NCBI GenBank assembly: GCA_963836405.1
Contig: CAWIJL010000009.1
Coordinates: 186,001-250,000 of the forward strand
Length of the DNA: 64,000 bases
DNA from: CAWIJJ01 sp963836405
GTDB lineage: Bacteria; Acidobacteriota; Terriglobia; Bryobacterales; Bryobacteraceae
Direction of reading: 5' to 3'
Below the pieces are notes generated by a model, which worked only from the letters and a program-made list of their open reading frames with translations, did not search any database and was not told the origin of the DNA. Position 1 is the stretch's first letter. Every line of letters begins with the position of its first letter. A program made the translations under genes and the position numbers. Below, piece by piece: positions 44,081 to 53,140 of this stretch.

Positions 44081-44689
44081 ATGACGAACGTGAGCTTCTC
44101 GAAATCTATGCAGGCGATTGTCGGAGCGGGAGCCGTTCTCGGCCTTGTGGCCGCGAGCCTGATGGCGCAGCCGCCTTCATCCGAGAGCCCTGCTCCCTCC
44201 CCGCCCGCACAACCCGGGCGCGGCGCGCCGCCGGCCCTCGACAATTCACCGCTCGGAACGGTTCCGGCCGAAAGCGCGACGCCTAAGCTGGAGTTCGTCT
44301 TCGAGGAGAGTGTGACGCTGGGCAGCAGCGTCTCCGTTGGACAAACGCCTTTTGGAATCCGCAATTTCATCCCGATTACCGGGGGCACGGTCGCAGGCCC
44401 GAAACTCAAGGGCAAAGTCGTACCCGGCGGCTGGGACTACCAGCTTCACCTTTCGAACGGATGGGGCACGATTTCGGCGGACTATTTCCTTCAAGCCGAG
44501 GACGGCACGATGATCAATGTTGTGAACAAGGCCATGACGCTTCCTGACGGCTCGGGCGCGAGGCTCTATACCAGGCCGGTCTTCGAGGCTCCGAAGGGCC
44601 CGTACGAGTGGCTGAACTCTGGCGTCTTCGTGGGCACGCTGGATATGGGCGCCGGCGGCGTACGGATTCGTTTCTTCCAGGTGAAGTAA
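44081..44689 (+). CDS. exported DUF3237 protein
   Basis: 202 residues from ATG 44081, preceded by GCGGAGGT. Signal peptide (SMQAIVGAGAVLGLVAASLMAQ), Pro/Ser-rich linker, then a DUF3237 domain: GQTPFGIRNFIPITGGTVAGP, a GKVVPGGWDYQLH segment and YEWLNSGVFVGTL. DUF3237 is a beta-barrel family of unknown activity, usually cytoplasmic; the exported version is less common. The frame upstream of the ATG is open but has no start with a ribosome site. Convergent with the TonB receptor. Confidence 0.87.
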   Translation: MTNVSFSKSMQAIVGAGAVLGLVAASLMAQPPSSESPAPSPPAQPGRGAPPALDNSPLGTVPAESATPKLEFVFEESVTLGSSVSVGQTPFGIRNFIPITGGTVAGPKLKGKVVPGGWDYQLHLSNGWGTISADYFLQAEDGTMINVVNKAMTLPDGSGARLYTRPVFEAPKGPYEWLNSGVFVGTLDMGAGGVRIRFFQVK

Positions 44690-44694
44690 AACTG

Positions 44695-44724
44695 CGTGCC
44701 CACCGTTTCGGCGGGCACGGTGGG
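44695..44724. terminator. hairpin between convergent DUF3237 and TonB-receptor genes
   Basis: Two mutually exclusive stems: CGTGCCC/GGGCACG (44695-44701, 44713-44719) and CCCACCG/CGGTGGG (44699-44705, 44718-44724). Probable shared terminator, although neither strand has a long T-tract directly after it. Confidence 0.45.
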
Positions 44725-44731
44725 TTCCTCA

Positions 44732-47700
44732 CTAAAAAGAAAACTTCGCGGCGAAGCGGATCTGCCGTTCTCCGCTCGCGCCGGTGATCTCCGTGTATCC
44801 GCCCAGCGCCCGCACGGTGCCGTCCTGATTCAAAGACATGTTCGATATGTTAGCGCCGGGATTCGAGAACTGCGGCGTATTCGTCACCCCGAACATCTCC
44901 ATCCGGACCTGTAGCCGGAACCGTTCCGTCATTTGGAAGTTGCGGAAAAGGCTGCCGTCCACGTTGAACACGCCTGGTCCGCGAAGAATATTGCGGCCGC
45001 TGCTGCCGAACCGCACCTCCGTGACCGCCTTGAAGGCCAGCGGATCGAAGTAGGGCTGTCCGACACCGTGGCCGCCGAGCATCTGAACATCGTCCTTGAT
45101 CTGATCGGCGGTCTGCGTATTGCCGGGCGCGTTCACCGAGGTGCCCGAGCTTGCCACGTTGAACGGCGTGCCGCTCATCCTGCTCAGGATCCAGTTCACC
45201 TGCCAGCCGCCGGCGATTGCCGCCGCGATTCCGTGGTTGGCAAACTGGTGCCGGGGCCCGAACGGCAATTCCACGTCTCCGTAGAATTGTAAGTTATGGG
45301 TCCGGTCAAATCCGGCCACGGCCCGGTTCCGATAGAGCATCGGAACCCAGTTCCAGGTCAGGCCCGAATCCGTGTCGTCACCCCAGGAGATCGATTTCGA
45401 AAACGTATAAGAGACACCCAGCATCGACGACCCGACGCGCCGGGTTGCCTGAAACTGGAACCCGTCGTATTCGGTGGTGTCGAACGGCGTGTGATAGGTG
45501 ATGTTGGAAATGCGCCCGAACTTGGGATACAGCGCGCGCCCGTTGTTTCCGCCGCCTGGACCGCCGGCATTGATGTTCTGATTCACCGTCTGCCGCACGC
45601 CGCGGCTGCCGACATAAGCCGCCTGAATATTGAGCCCGGCGCCCACATCGCGCTGCACCGTGAAATTCCAGCTCTCGACGTAGCCGCGGTGGTACTCCTG
45701 CGGGAAGGTGGTTGTGCCCACCGCCAGCGGCAGCGGGAAAGAGGTAAGGCTCAGGTCCGGCCCGACGACGGCGGGAATGCCCGTACGCAGCGTGCCGGCC
45801 GCCTGGAAACTGGTTGCGCCGGAGTACTGCGTCGAGATGGTGGCCGGGTAGTCGTCCCGAAGATAGCGGAACGAATCCGGGTCGACGCTGATGCCCGCGC
45901 CCACACGCACGACGGTCTTGTCGTTCATGCGGTACGCGATGCCGAGGCGCGGCGCGATCTGGCCCTTGCCGACATCGTATCCGCCGCGGTAGACCATGTC
46001 CGTATTCGGATCGTAGCGTTCTCCCGCCCAGTGATCGCGGCGCGGCGGCGGATAGAACTCGTAGCGGAGGCCGTAGTTCACTGTCAGTTTCCGGTTAACC
46101 TGCCAGCTGTCGCGCGCGTACAGTCCGAACGAGGGCATGCGCACCGTGGCCGGGTTCAGATACTGCACGTCCTTCCCCATGGTCTGCGGCAGGCCCAGCA
46201 GGAAGTCGGCCCAACTGTTGTAGCCGGTGGTGGATGCCCCTCCATTCAACGAGGTCGAGCCGCCGTTGAAGTTGAAACCGCCGCGCGGCCCATTGGAGGC
46301 CTGGGGCTGGAAATGATTGATGTCGTACTTGCTGTATTCGAAACCGAACCGCAGCGAGTGCACCCCTTTGACCACTCCCAGGTTGGTGACCGCCACGTAC
46401 TGCGGATCGCGGAACTGGAACGGGTTCGACACGTTCGGGTTTCCAATGTTCGAGAACGTGTTGAACGTGAAGCGGGGATATCCGCTCTGCAGGTAATCCG
46501 CCCCGTTCGTCCCCGGAATCTTGAGCACGTCGAGCCCGTAGTTCGTTCCGAGATCGATGTTCTGTGCGCTCATCGCCAGGCGCGTGTAGCCGACGTTGGC
46601 ATCGAGCAGCACGGTCGGCGAGACGGCGTAGGTCCCGCCGATGCCCGCGGTCTGGATCAGCCCCGGCGCGCGTCCCGGCTGTCCGCCACCCGTGGCATCT
46701 CCGCCCGCCTCTGCAAGCGAAGGCGGGTCGAAGAATTCGTACGGGGAGAAGCTGTAGCGGCCGAACAATTGCAGCTTCACGGTCGGGTTGTAGTTGACCT
46801 TGAAATCCACGTTGTCTCGCAGCGCTGTGTAACGTCCCACCGCCAGGTAGTTATTGGGAAACACCGACTGATTGGGCGCCGGAATCAGGTTCTGCATGTA
46901 AGTTGAGGCCGAGTCCATCCGGTCGCCCGGAATGGAGTTATCGGGGAAAGGCGTGCGCCCGGTCCCATTGGCGGCGCCGGTGTTGGGGTCGTAGATCGTC
47001 GTGCCCGTACCGTTGAAGTTGCCCTGGCGCATCGCCGCCGTGGGGACTGTGCGCAATGCGGTCACGGCACGCCGCCGTGTCGTGCGCTCCCAATCGGCGA
47101 AGAAGAACAGCTTGTTCCTTCGAATCGGCCCGCCGATCGCCCCCCCGAACTGGTTCTGGAGGTCCTTGGGAGCGCGATTCGGATCGCCGGTGCAGGAATA
47201 CAGGCAGTAGAAGTAGTTCCGCGCTTTGAGTGCGCTGTTGTTGTGGTACTCCCAAGCCGCGCCGTGGAAATCGTTGGTTCCCGACTTGATGCTCACATTC
47301 ACCGCGGCCCCGCCCGCCATGCCCTGTTCGGCATCGAAGCTGTTGGTCACGATGTTCACCGTCTCGACGGCTTCCACCGGGGGCACGTAGGCCACGATTC
47401 TCGGAAGCCATGGGTGGCTGATGGTCGCTCCATCCACCCTGGTGTTGTTGTTCGATTGCGGCATCCCGTTGGCCTGCGTCGCCATCGATCGCTGCGGGTT
47501 GCCCGAATCCGAGTGGACCTCGCCGGGAGGTGTGAACCCCGGAAGAATCTTGTAGAGTCCCTGGAAGTTCCGGCCTTGCGAGTTGATCAGCGGGAGATCC
47601 ACCACCTGACTGGCCCGGATCACGTTGTTGATGTCCGCGCGGTCAGTCTGCAACGTAACCGCCGACGCGTTGACGGTCACACTCTCCTGGATCTGCGACA

Positions 47701-48037
47701 CCGATAGCGCCGAATCGAGGCGCAGGGTCGTGTTCTGGGTGATGGCTACGTTCTCCACGGCGCGCGTGCTGAAGCCCTGCGCGGTGAAAGTCACCTTGTA
47801 GGTGCCCGGCTGTAGATCATTGAAGGAGTATCCGCCGCGCTCATCGGTCGAGGCCGTTTTGGTGATTCCGGTTCCTACGTTGAGCGCCTCGACCTTCGCG
47901 TTCGGCACAACGCCGCCGCTTGCGTCCGTCAGATTCCCTGTCAAGGAACCGTAGAGAGTCTGAGCAGCCGCTGGGCTCGCCAGGGCTAAAGTAAACATTG
48001 TTACGACCAGGCCGAAAGCCATCCTGTGAACCGACAT
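44732..48037 (-). CDS. Oar-like TonB-dependent outer-membrane receptor
   Basis: 1101 residues from ATG 48037, chosen for the AAGAAGGGAACT site and the signal peptide that follows (MAFGLVVTMFTLALASP, ending AAAQ). Residues about 30-110 are a carboxypeptidase-regulatory-like (CnaB) beta-sandwich (GNLTDASGGVVPNAKVEAL; YSFNDLQPGTYKV), about 115-220 a divergent plug, and the rest a beta-barrel ending with the aromatic anchor KFSF. No canonical TonB box is evident. Such receptors are greatly expanded in Solibacter-type Acidobacteriota and are thought to import polymers or siderophores. Own promoter in the 167 bp before the TIGR03435 gene. Confidence 0.88.
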   Translation of the reverse strand: MSVHRMAFGLVVTMFTLALASPAAAQTLYGSLTGNLTDASGGVVPNAKVEALNVGTGITKTASTDERGGYSFNDLQPGTYKVTFTAQGFSTRAVENVAITQNTTLRLDSALSVSQIQESVTVNASAVTLQTDRADINNVIRASQVVDLPLINSQGRNFQGLYKILPGFTPPGEVHSDSGNPQRSMATQANGMPQSNNNTRVDGATISHPWLPRIVAYVPPVEAVETVNIVTNSFDAEQGMAGGAAVNVSIKSGTNDFHGAAWEYHNNSALKARNYFYCLYSCTGDPNRAPKDLQNQFGGAIGGPIRRNKLFFFADWERTTRRRAVTALRTVPTAAMRQGNFNGTGTTIYDPNTGAANGTGRTPFPDNSIPGDRMDSASTYMQNLIPAPNQSVFPNNYLAVGRYTALRDNVDFKVNYNPTVKLQLFGRYSFSPYEFFDPPSLAEAGGDATGGGQPGRAPGLIQTAGIGGTYAVSPTVLLDANVGYTRLAMSAQNIDLGTNYGLDVLKIPGTNGADYLQSGYPRFTFNTFSNIGNPNVSNPFQFRDPQYVAVTNLGVVKGVHSLRFGFEYSKYDINHFQPQASNGPRGGFNFNGGSTSLNGGASTTGYNSWADFLLGLPQTMGKDVQYLNPATVRMPSFGLYARDSWQVNRKLTVNYGLRYEFYPPPRRDHWAGERYDPNTDMVYRGGYDVGKGQIAPRLGIAYRMNDKTVVRVGAGISVDPDSFRYLRDDYPATISTQYSGATSFQAAGTLRTGIPAVVGPDLSLTSFPLPLAVGTTTFPQEYHRGYVESWNFTVQRDVGAGLNIQAAYVGSRGVRQTVNQNINAGGPGGGNNGRALYPKFGRISNITYHTPFDTTEYDGFQFQATRRVGSSMLGVSYTFSKSISWGDDTDSGLTWNWVPMLYRNRAVAGFDRTHNLQFYGDVELPFGPRHQFANHGIAAAIAGGWQVNWILSRMSGTPFNVASSGTSVNAPGNTQTADQIKDDVQMLGGHGVGQPYFDPLAFKAVTEVRFGSSGRNILRGPGVFNVDGSLFRNFQMTERFRLQVRMEMFGVTNTPQFSNPGANISNMSLNQDGTVRALGGYTEITGASGERQIRFAAKFSF

Positions 48038-48204
48038 AGTTCCCTTCTTTCCCCGGCCGGAACAAGACCGCCCCAATGCTGGCAGGCCGCCGCCCGGGCT
48101 GAATTAGTATATGCTACCGGCGCGGCTGCGTTAAGCCTTCGCATAGCTCGACGTTCCGTGATGCTAACGGGCGCGCGTAATACTATGTAGGGGAGATCGC
48201 GCCC

Positions 48205-49005
48205 GTGAAAACAATCGTTGTGCTCCTCATCGCTATTGCCGCGGCCTTCCTTGCGAATGCCCAGAACACCCCGATTGAACCGAAGTTCGAAGTGGCTTCC
48301 GTCAAGCGGGCGGAACGGTGCCAGTTCAACAGCTCCCTGGATATTGGCATTCTGGCGCTGAGGGGTGTGCCCCTCAGCGTGGTCCTGATGCAGGCCTTCA
48401 ACGTAAAGATGGACCAGATCGAAGGACCTTCGTGGCTGGAAACAGATTGCTTCGAGATCTCCGCCAAAATTCCGGATGGTGCCACCCGGGATCAGCTCCC
48501 CGCCATGCTTCAGGCGTTGCTGGCCGACCGGTTCAAACTCGTCGCCCGCAGGGAGAATCGTCTGCGTTCGAGCTATGTGCTCGTGGTCGATAAGAACGGC
48601 CCGAAGTTCAAGGAGGACGATTCGAAGACCAATTTCATGGGCAAGCTCCCGCAGGGCTCGATGATGTTTGGATTTGCCGGCCATGGCCGGCTCAAAGGGG
48701 TCATGACCATGGCAACACTGGCCAGGCTGCTTTCCAGTAGAGGGTACGGGCCGGTGGAGGATGTTACCGGGCTCACGGGAAAATACGGCATCGATCTCTC
48801 CTGGGCGCCGGATCCGGCATTCGAACCGCGGCCAGTTGACGGCAGCACTTCTGCGGCGGCCTCAGGTGCCGGCAGTCCCGCCGCGCCCGAAGCCAACCTC
48901 TTTACGGCGCTCCGGGAGTCGCTGGGATTGAAGCTGGAACGCCGCAACGTGCCGGTCGGGATCGTAGTCATCGAGCACATAGAACGCGTGCCCACGGAGA
49001 ACTGA
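48205..49005 (+). CDS. TIGR03435-type acidobacterial secreted protein
   Basis: 266 residues from GTG 48205. Signal peptide (IVVLLIAIAAAFLANAQ), then PKFEVASVKRAERC, LLADRFKLVARRENR, YVLVVDKNGPKFKEDD, PVEDVTGLTGKYGIDL and the C-terminal LGLKLERRNVPVGIVVIEHI: the TIGR03435 pattern, with an Ala/Ser/Pro-rich insert near 215-235. Compared with the copy at 38454-39209 it is clearly paralogous but diverged. Function unknown. Divergent from the TonB receptor gene. Confidence 0.9.
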   Translation: MKTIVVLLIAIAAAFLANAQNTPIEPKFEVASVKRAERCQFNSSLDIGILALRGVPLSVVLMQAFNVKMDQIEGPSWLETDCFEISAKIPDGATRDQLPAMLQALLADRFKLVARRENRLRSSYVLVVDKNGPKFKEDDSKTNFMGKLPQGSMMFGFAGHGRLKGVMTMATLARLLSSRGYGPVEDVTGLTGKYGIDLSWAPDPAFEPRPVDGSTSAAASGAGSPAAPEANLFTALRESLGLKLERRNVPVGIVVIEHIERVPTEN

Positions 49006-49010
49006 CCGCA

Positions 49011-49490
49011 CTATGGCAACACCCCCGCGGCATCCTTCGCGAGCGGAAGCGTGAAATAGATATTGCACGTCGTCAGATCAGGACCCGACGGCCCCTGGCG
49101 TGAGTACCAGAGCGCATCGAAACGGATCTTCAGGGCACCGGCGCCTGTTCTTTGGATTTTCACGAGCGCATCGTAGACCGCCTGCCGGTCCGCTGTCGTC
49201 GCCTGGGCGGGGTTTTCGGGATAGTACATTGGCATCCTGAGAATCAGATACTCAGACCGGCATTGCGGTGCCCGAACCGGGATTGAGGTCTTTTTTACTG
49301 CAATCTCAAACACGCCTGCGCTGAATCTCCATGCCCACTTATGCCGCATATTCAGGTTTTGGAGATCGGCGCCGATAATGAAATCTCCCGAGCGCAGCAC
49401 GGCAGTCCAAACCGGTCCCGCTGCCCGGCAGTTTCCGGAGGGCGCAAGGGCGAACGTGAAATACGCGCAAGCGCACCAGAGGCGGCGCAT
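49011..49490 (-). CDS. small exported protein of unknown function
   Basis: 159 residues with an apparent signal peptide (RRLWCACAYFTFALAPSGNC) and a beta-rich body (GDFIIGADLQNLNM; SEYLILRMPMYY). It carries several Cys that could form disulfides. No family recognised. Convergent with the TIGR03435 gene (5 bp between stops). A 58-residue membrane-peptide ORF lies just upstream on the same strand. Confidence 0.55.
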   Translation of the reverse strand: MRRLWCACAYFTFALAPSGNCRAAGPVWTAVLRSGDFIIGADLQNLNMRHKWAWRFSAGVFEIAVKKTSIPVRAPQCRSEYLILRMPMYYPENPAQATTADRQAVYDALVKIQRTGAGALKIRFDALWYSRQGPSGPDLTTCNIYFTLPLAKDAAGVLP

Positions 49491-49530
49491 GTCTCAGTCT
49501 AAATCAGCCGCACCTGGCAAACCAGGTTCT

Positions 49531-49707
49531 TTAGCGTCTCGACAGCACAATCACAACTGCCGCAACGGCCGCGGCGATCGAGCAAAGAACGATCGTCGTG
49601 CGCTTCCCGAACCGGCTGGACAGACTCACCAAACCGATTACCGGCGGCAGGAAGAGACGGAGCGCGACGATCGCCAGAACGACGACAACCGTTGTTATCA
49701 GTGCCAC
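49531..49707 (-). CDS. putative 58-residue two-helix membrane peptide
   Basis: Short frame from GTG 49707 to TAA 49531. Two hydrophobic segments (VALITTVVVVLAIVALRLFL; TIVLCSIAAAVAAVVIVL) flank a basic loop (SSRFGKRT), a helical-hairpin pattern that is hard to explain by chance. There is no strong Shine-Dalgarno sequence. It ends 40 bp before the exported protein at 49011-49490, same strand, and may share a transcript with it. Confidence 0.42.
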   Translation of the reverse strand: MALITTVVVVLAIVALRLFLPPVIGLVSLSSRFGKRTTIVLCSIAAAVAAVVIVLSRR

Positions 49708-49889
49708 AACAGCTTCAGCCTATCAGGATGACGAGCGGAGTTCTGTCGCGAAACAGCCGCTCGAAGCCGTCTCTATCTTTTACGCGACTGTCCGATCGAC
49801 GCCGCACGCCGGCCCTCCTGGTGGGGCCGCCGCCGGCACCCTGTTCTTTCCCTCACGGAACTCCGCGCAACCCTCTCGACCTCACCAGG

Positions 49890-50648
49890 TGACCGGCGAC
49901 AATGGACAGGTCCGCTTCCAGACGATTTACCCCGGCTGGTACGGCGGGCGCACCATCCACATTCACGTTCGCGTCCCTACAGCACGCGGACCGCGAATCG
50001 CGACACCACCAACAGCAACGACGGCGTCTATAACAGCGCGTCTAACAAGAATCGAATGCTCCTGGCCCTGACCACAACGGCGAGCGGTTATGCCGGCGAG
50101 ATCACGCTGACGTGAAACTGCTCCCGCGGCCGGCCGCGCTGCCGACGGTCCAATCGGGTGGTGTGTCCAATGCCGCCAGCGGCACGGCCGGAATCTCGCC
50201 GGGCTCCTGGATCGCGATCTACGGCTCGAATTTTTCCGCCACTACGCGCACGATCGAGCCCGCGGACATCGTGGACGGCATGCTCCCCACCACGCTCGGA
50301 GCCGTCAAGGTGCTGGTGAACGGCAAGGCTGCATTTCCCTACTTCGTGACCCCCGGCCAGGTGAACATCCTCGCCCCCGCCGATTCTTCCGCCGGCACAG
50401 TGATGGTCTCGGTGACCAACTCGGCCGGCGCATCCAACTCAACGGCACCGGAGCCGCCGAAGGGAACTATCCCTCCGCCGCCGCGCTGCCAGGCAGTGTC
50501 CTGCAACTTTTATGCCCAGGTGCTTTGGGCAGGGCTCGTGGGCGCGGGCCTTTATCAGATCAATGTCGTGGTGCCGTCCGGTTTTTCAGCCGGCGATTAC
50601 GCGTCATCGCGTCGGCAGCCGGTACCGGCAGCCAGTCCGGCGCGCTGA
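49890..50648 (+). pseudogene. decayed intradiol dioxygenase fused to a TIGR03437 domain
   Basis: Frame 2 reads VTGDNGQVRFQTIYPGWYGG and then RTIHIHVRV, the metal-site region (Tyr, His-x-His) of intradiol ring-cleavage dioxygenases; the N-terminal part is missing. After HIH the frame shifts and about 45 family residues are absent; the adjoining frame continues as NRDTTNSNDGVYNSASNKN and LLALTTTASGYAGEITLT to a TGA at 50113. From 50112 another frame carries a TIGR03437 domain (GVSNAASGTAGISPGSW; VLVNGKAAFPYFVTPGQVNI), itself internally deleted before GAGLYQINVVVPSGFSAGDY. At least two frameshifts plus deletions, so not functional. The fused pair is typical of Solibacter-like genomes. Confidence 0.75.
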
Positions 50649-51302
50649 TCAGGTTGTCCTCTTCTTGAGAAACCGCGCCGCCTTGTTGCGCGTGGCGCTT
50701 CGCGGATTTGCCGCCTGCCGCCGGACAAATTCGAGGACCCCGTCCCGGTCCGCGATGACCGGGAACATGCGGTCGAGGGCCTGGATGGCGTGCCCGATGG
50801 CCACGTTCCGGCACTCATCGGTCTCATATTCGGCACGCTCCACGCCGAGAATCGCCGCCGTGATGCGCCCCGCCAGCGCGGGCTTCGCAAGGGCGATGGT
50901 TGCCGCTCCGGCGATGGCCGTCGCCGCCGCGATCATTTGCGGTCCCGCGATAAAAGAGAGGTAGCGGCCGAGCAGCCGCTCTACTTTCCCTTCGCCGTCC
51001 ACAGCCGCCAGGTTCGCCACCACGCGCAGCGCATCCCAGGCAAGAAAGCTGTTCTTCGAGTCGAGCTGCATTGCGAAGAAATCGAAGCGCGGATAGAGCG
51101 CCGCGGGCGAGGTCTCGCTCAACACGCGAAGAACCTTGGACGATCCGAATCGCACGGGGGCGGTATCGGCCCCCAGGCCCCCGATCAGCGACGACACGCG
51201 CCGGGGCTCACGCCGCACCCGGGCGGCCACTGCTTCGGGATCCGCGCCAGGAGTTCCCAGGTGCCGCCTCAACCAAGCCGCCTCCGCTGCCGGAATTTCC
51301 AT
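50649..51302 (-). CDS. HEAT-repeat-like protein of unknown function
   Basis: 217 residues from ATG 51302 with AAAGGAG seven bases upstream. All-helical, with HEAT-like pairs (DSKNSFLAWDALRVVANLA; GKVERLLGRYLSFIAG; RNVAIGHAIQALDRMF) resembling scaffolds that bind proteins. No signal peptide, so cytoplasmic. Its stop abuts the end of the dioxygenase/TIGR03437 pseudogene. No more specific assignment possible. Confidence 0.65.
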   Translation of the reverse strand: MEIPAAEAAWLRRHLGTPGADPEAVAARVRREPRRVSSLIGGLGADTAPVRFGSSKVLRVLSETSPAALYPRFDFFAMQLDSKNSFLAWDALRVVANLAAVDGEGKVERLLGRYLSFIAGPQMIAAATAIAGAATIALAKPALAGRITAAILGVERAEYETDECRNVAIGHAIQALDRMFPVIADRDGVLEFVRRQAANPRSATRNKAARFLKKRTT

Positions 51303-51384
51303 TTGCGGCTCCTTTCCTCTCAAAAACTAGACCATCGCACGCGGATGCGCAAGCGGTCCGCCGCGCTCGGGTAGGATAGATTTC

Positions 51385-52191
51385 ATAGGCCGCCTCATCT
51401 ACATTGCCGCCCTGCTTCTCGCCGCTGCCGCCGCGCGCGCGCAGTCCGTCGAGGTGTTTTCCGAATTTCACCGCGTCGATCCCTACGGCGCCGTGGTCGC
51501 CCCCGACCGAGCTTTGCTGCCGCGCGAAATCCTTTCCCCGGCAGTGGGCCGCAACGGCCACGCCACTTTTCACGTTGCAGTCTCCGTGCCGGAAGGCCAG
51601 AATTACCTGCTGTACGTGGTGACCAACCCGGTAGACGCCTGCCGCGTCTCGATGTACCGGGAGCACTTCGTCAAGACCGCGCAAGGCTGGATTCCCGACA
51701 GGCTCGTGGAACTCACCCGCCTGCCCGAATTCGGAGTGGTGCCCGATCCCGACGAGCAGATCGAGGGCCAGACCACCCGCCTGTATCTGCTCGATATCTG
51801 GATTCCGCCCGATGTGCATCCGGGCCGCTTCCGCCTGGAGGTGCAACTCAAGATGGGCGATTGGACCATCCGCCCGCTGGAAGTGCGGGTCGGACAGGCG
51901 CTCTATCCGGACCTGCCGGCGCAACCGGGCGCCGTCCGGCTGCCCGCTCCCGATGCCGGCGCGGATGCCTCGGCCTTGCTGGCCCTGCGCGAATCTGCCC
52001 CCGCCCCGCTCAACACCGTGCGCGCCTTCATTTATCGCAACGGGCTTCAGGATGTGGCGCTCGACCGGTCACTCGAAGGGAATCTGCTCACGCGGGCGCT
52101 GAACCTGTGGCGATTCAATTCCATCTTCACGCCCCGGCCCTGGGGCGCCGAGTGGTACCTCAAATTGCGAGATTCCCTGTTGAGCCGCTGA
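51385..52191 (+). CDS. secreted protein with probable ATA start codon
   Basis: About 268 residues if translation begins at ATA 51385. This codon follows AGGA by eight bases and is directly succeeded by a good signal peptide (GRLIYIAALLLAAAAARAQS). The first conventional start (GTG 51454) lies after the signal sequence and lacks a ribosome site. The mature part is beta-rich at first (HATFHVAVSVPEGQNYLLYV; RFRLEVQLKMGDWTIRPLEV), then helical. Either a rare non-canonical start, an ATG lost by a single base change, or a sequencing error. No family recognised. The ROK kinase operon ends 4 bp downstream on the other strand. Confidence 0.6.
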   Translation: MGRLIYIAALLLAAAAARAQSVEVFSEFHRVDPYGAVVAPDRALLPREILSPAVGRNGHATFHVAVSVPEGQNYLLYVVTNPVDACRVSMYREHFVKTAQGWIPDRLVELTRLPEFGVVPDPDEQIEGQTTRLYLLDIWIPPDVHPGRFRLEVQLKMGDWTIRPLEVRVGQALYPDLPAQPGAVRLPAPDAGADASALLALRESAPAPLNTVRAFIYRNGLQDVALDRSLEGNLLTRALNLWRFNSIFTPRPWGAEWYLKLRDSLLSR

Positions 52192-52195
52192 CCTT

Positions 52196-53140
52196 TCACG
52201 GCCGCGGTGCCATCACCAGCCCGGCCGCGCCCACGATTCCGGATTTGTCCGCTACCTTCTGTTCCACCAGCGGCACATCCCGCCCGAGCAGCCCGCGGGA
52301 CCGGTTCCACACCTGCTCCTGGAGCGGCACCAGCAGGTCCGCGCCCGCATCCGCCACCGGACCGCCGATGATCATCACTTCCGGGTCGAAAATGTGGAGC
52401 AACCCGGCAATTGCCGCCGCCAGCCGCGAGATCGCGCGCGTCACAATCGATTCCGCCAGCGAATCGCCCTCGCGGGCCGCCTGGAAAATGGTGCGGCAGG
52501 TGGCTAGCTGCGGCTGTTCGCGAAACAGGCGCGTCAACACCGACGAGCAGCCGCGATGTACGGCCGACCAGGCCTCCCCTTCCATCGCGCGCGCCGAAAA
52601 TGCCGTCTCGAGGCATCCGCGGTTCCCGCAAACGCACATGGGGCCGTCGGGCTCCACCGTCAGATGCCCCAACTGCCCGGCCATGCCGTTGTGGCCGCGC
52701 AGCAGGCGCCCGTTCACCACCACCGCGCCGCCCACGCCGGTTCCCAGCGTGAGCATCGCGACGTTCTCGTGCCCGTGCGCCGCGCCCCAAACCAGTTCGG
52801 CCGCCATGGCCACGCGCGCGTCGTTGTCGGCAAACACCGGAACGTCCAGCGGAAGCCCCACCAGGTCGGTCAGCCGCAGCCCTTCCAGGTAATGCAGCGT
52901 GCCCGGCAGAATTTCCACGCGCGTGCTGTCCGGATTGATCACACCCTTGCACCCGATGCCGACGCCGGCCGGCAGTTCGGTGGCTTCCATCAGCCAGCGG
53001 ATTGCGTCCTGCAGCGCTGGAGCAAACGAATCCAGGTCCGGCGGCGTCGGAATCGTTCGCGAAGCGAGGAGGGCCCCGGTTTCGTCCACCATTCCCGCTC
53101 GCACCTGCCCGCCGCCGATATCGATCCCCAGAATAACCAT
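52196..53140 (-). CDS. ROK-family sugar kinase (glucokinase-like)
   Basis: 314 residues. N-terminal phosphate loop GIDIGGGQVRAG, catalytic Asp in FADNDARVA, LTLGTGVGGAVV, and the ROK zinc signature GHLTV...CVCGNRGCLET with intact Cys/His ligands. Likely phosphorylates glucose or a related hexose with ATP. The ATG shares a base with the stop of the upstream SDR gene, and with pyk further up forms a co-directional pyk-SDR-ROK operon joining sugar phosphorylation with glycolysis. An active-site His (GQLGH) supports kinase rather than repressor function. Confidence 0.9.
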   Translation of the reverse strand: MVILGIDIGGGQVRAGMVDETGALLASRTIPTPPDLDSFAPALQDAIRWLMEATELPAGVGIGCKGVINPDSTRVEILPGTLHYLEGLRLTDLVGLPLDVPVFADNDARVAMAAELVWGAAHGHENVAMLTLGTGVGGAVVVNGRLLRGHNGMAGQLGHLTVEPDGPMCVCGNRGCLETAFSARAMEGEAWSAVHRGCSSVLTRLFREQPQLATCRTIFQAAREGDSLAESIVTRAISRLAAAIAGLLHIFDPEVMIIGGPVADAGADLLVPLQEQVWNRSRGLLGRDVPLVEQKVADKSGIVGAAGLVMAPRP

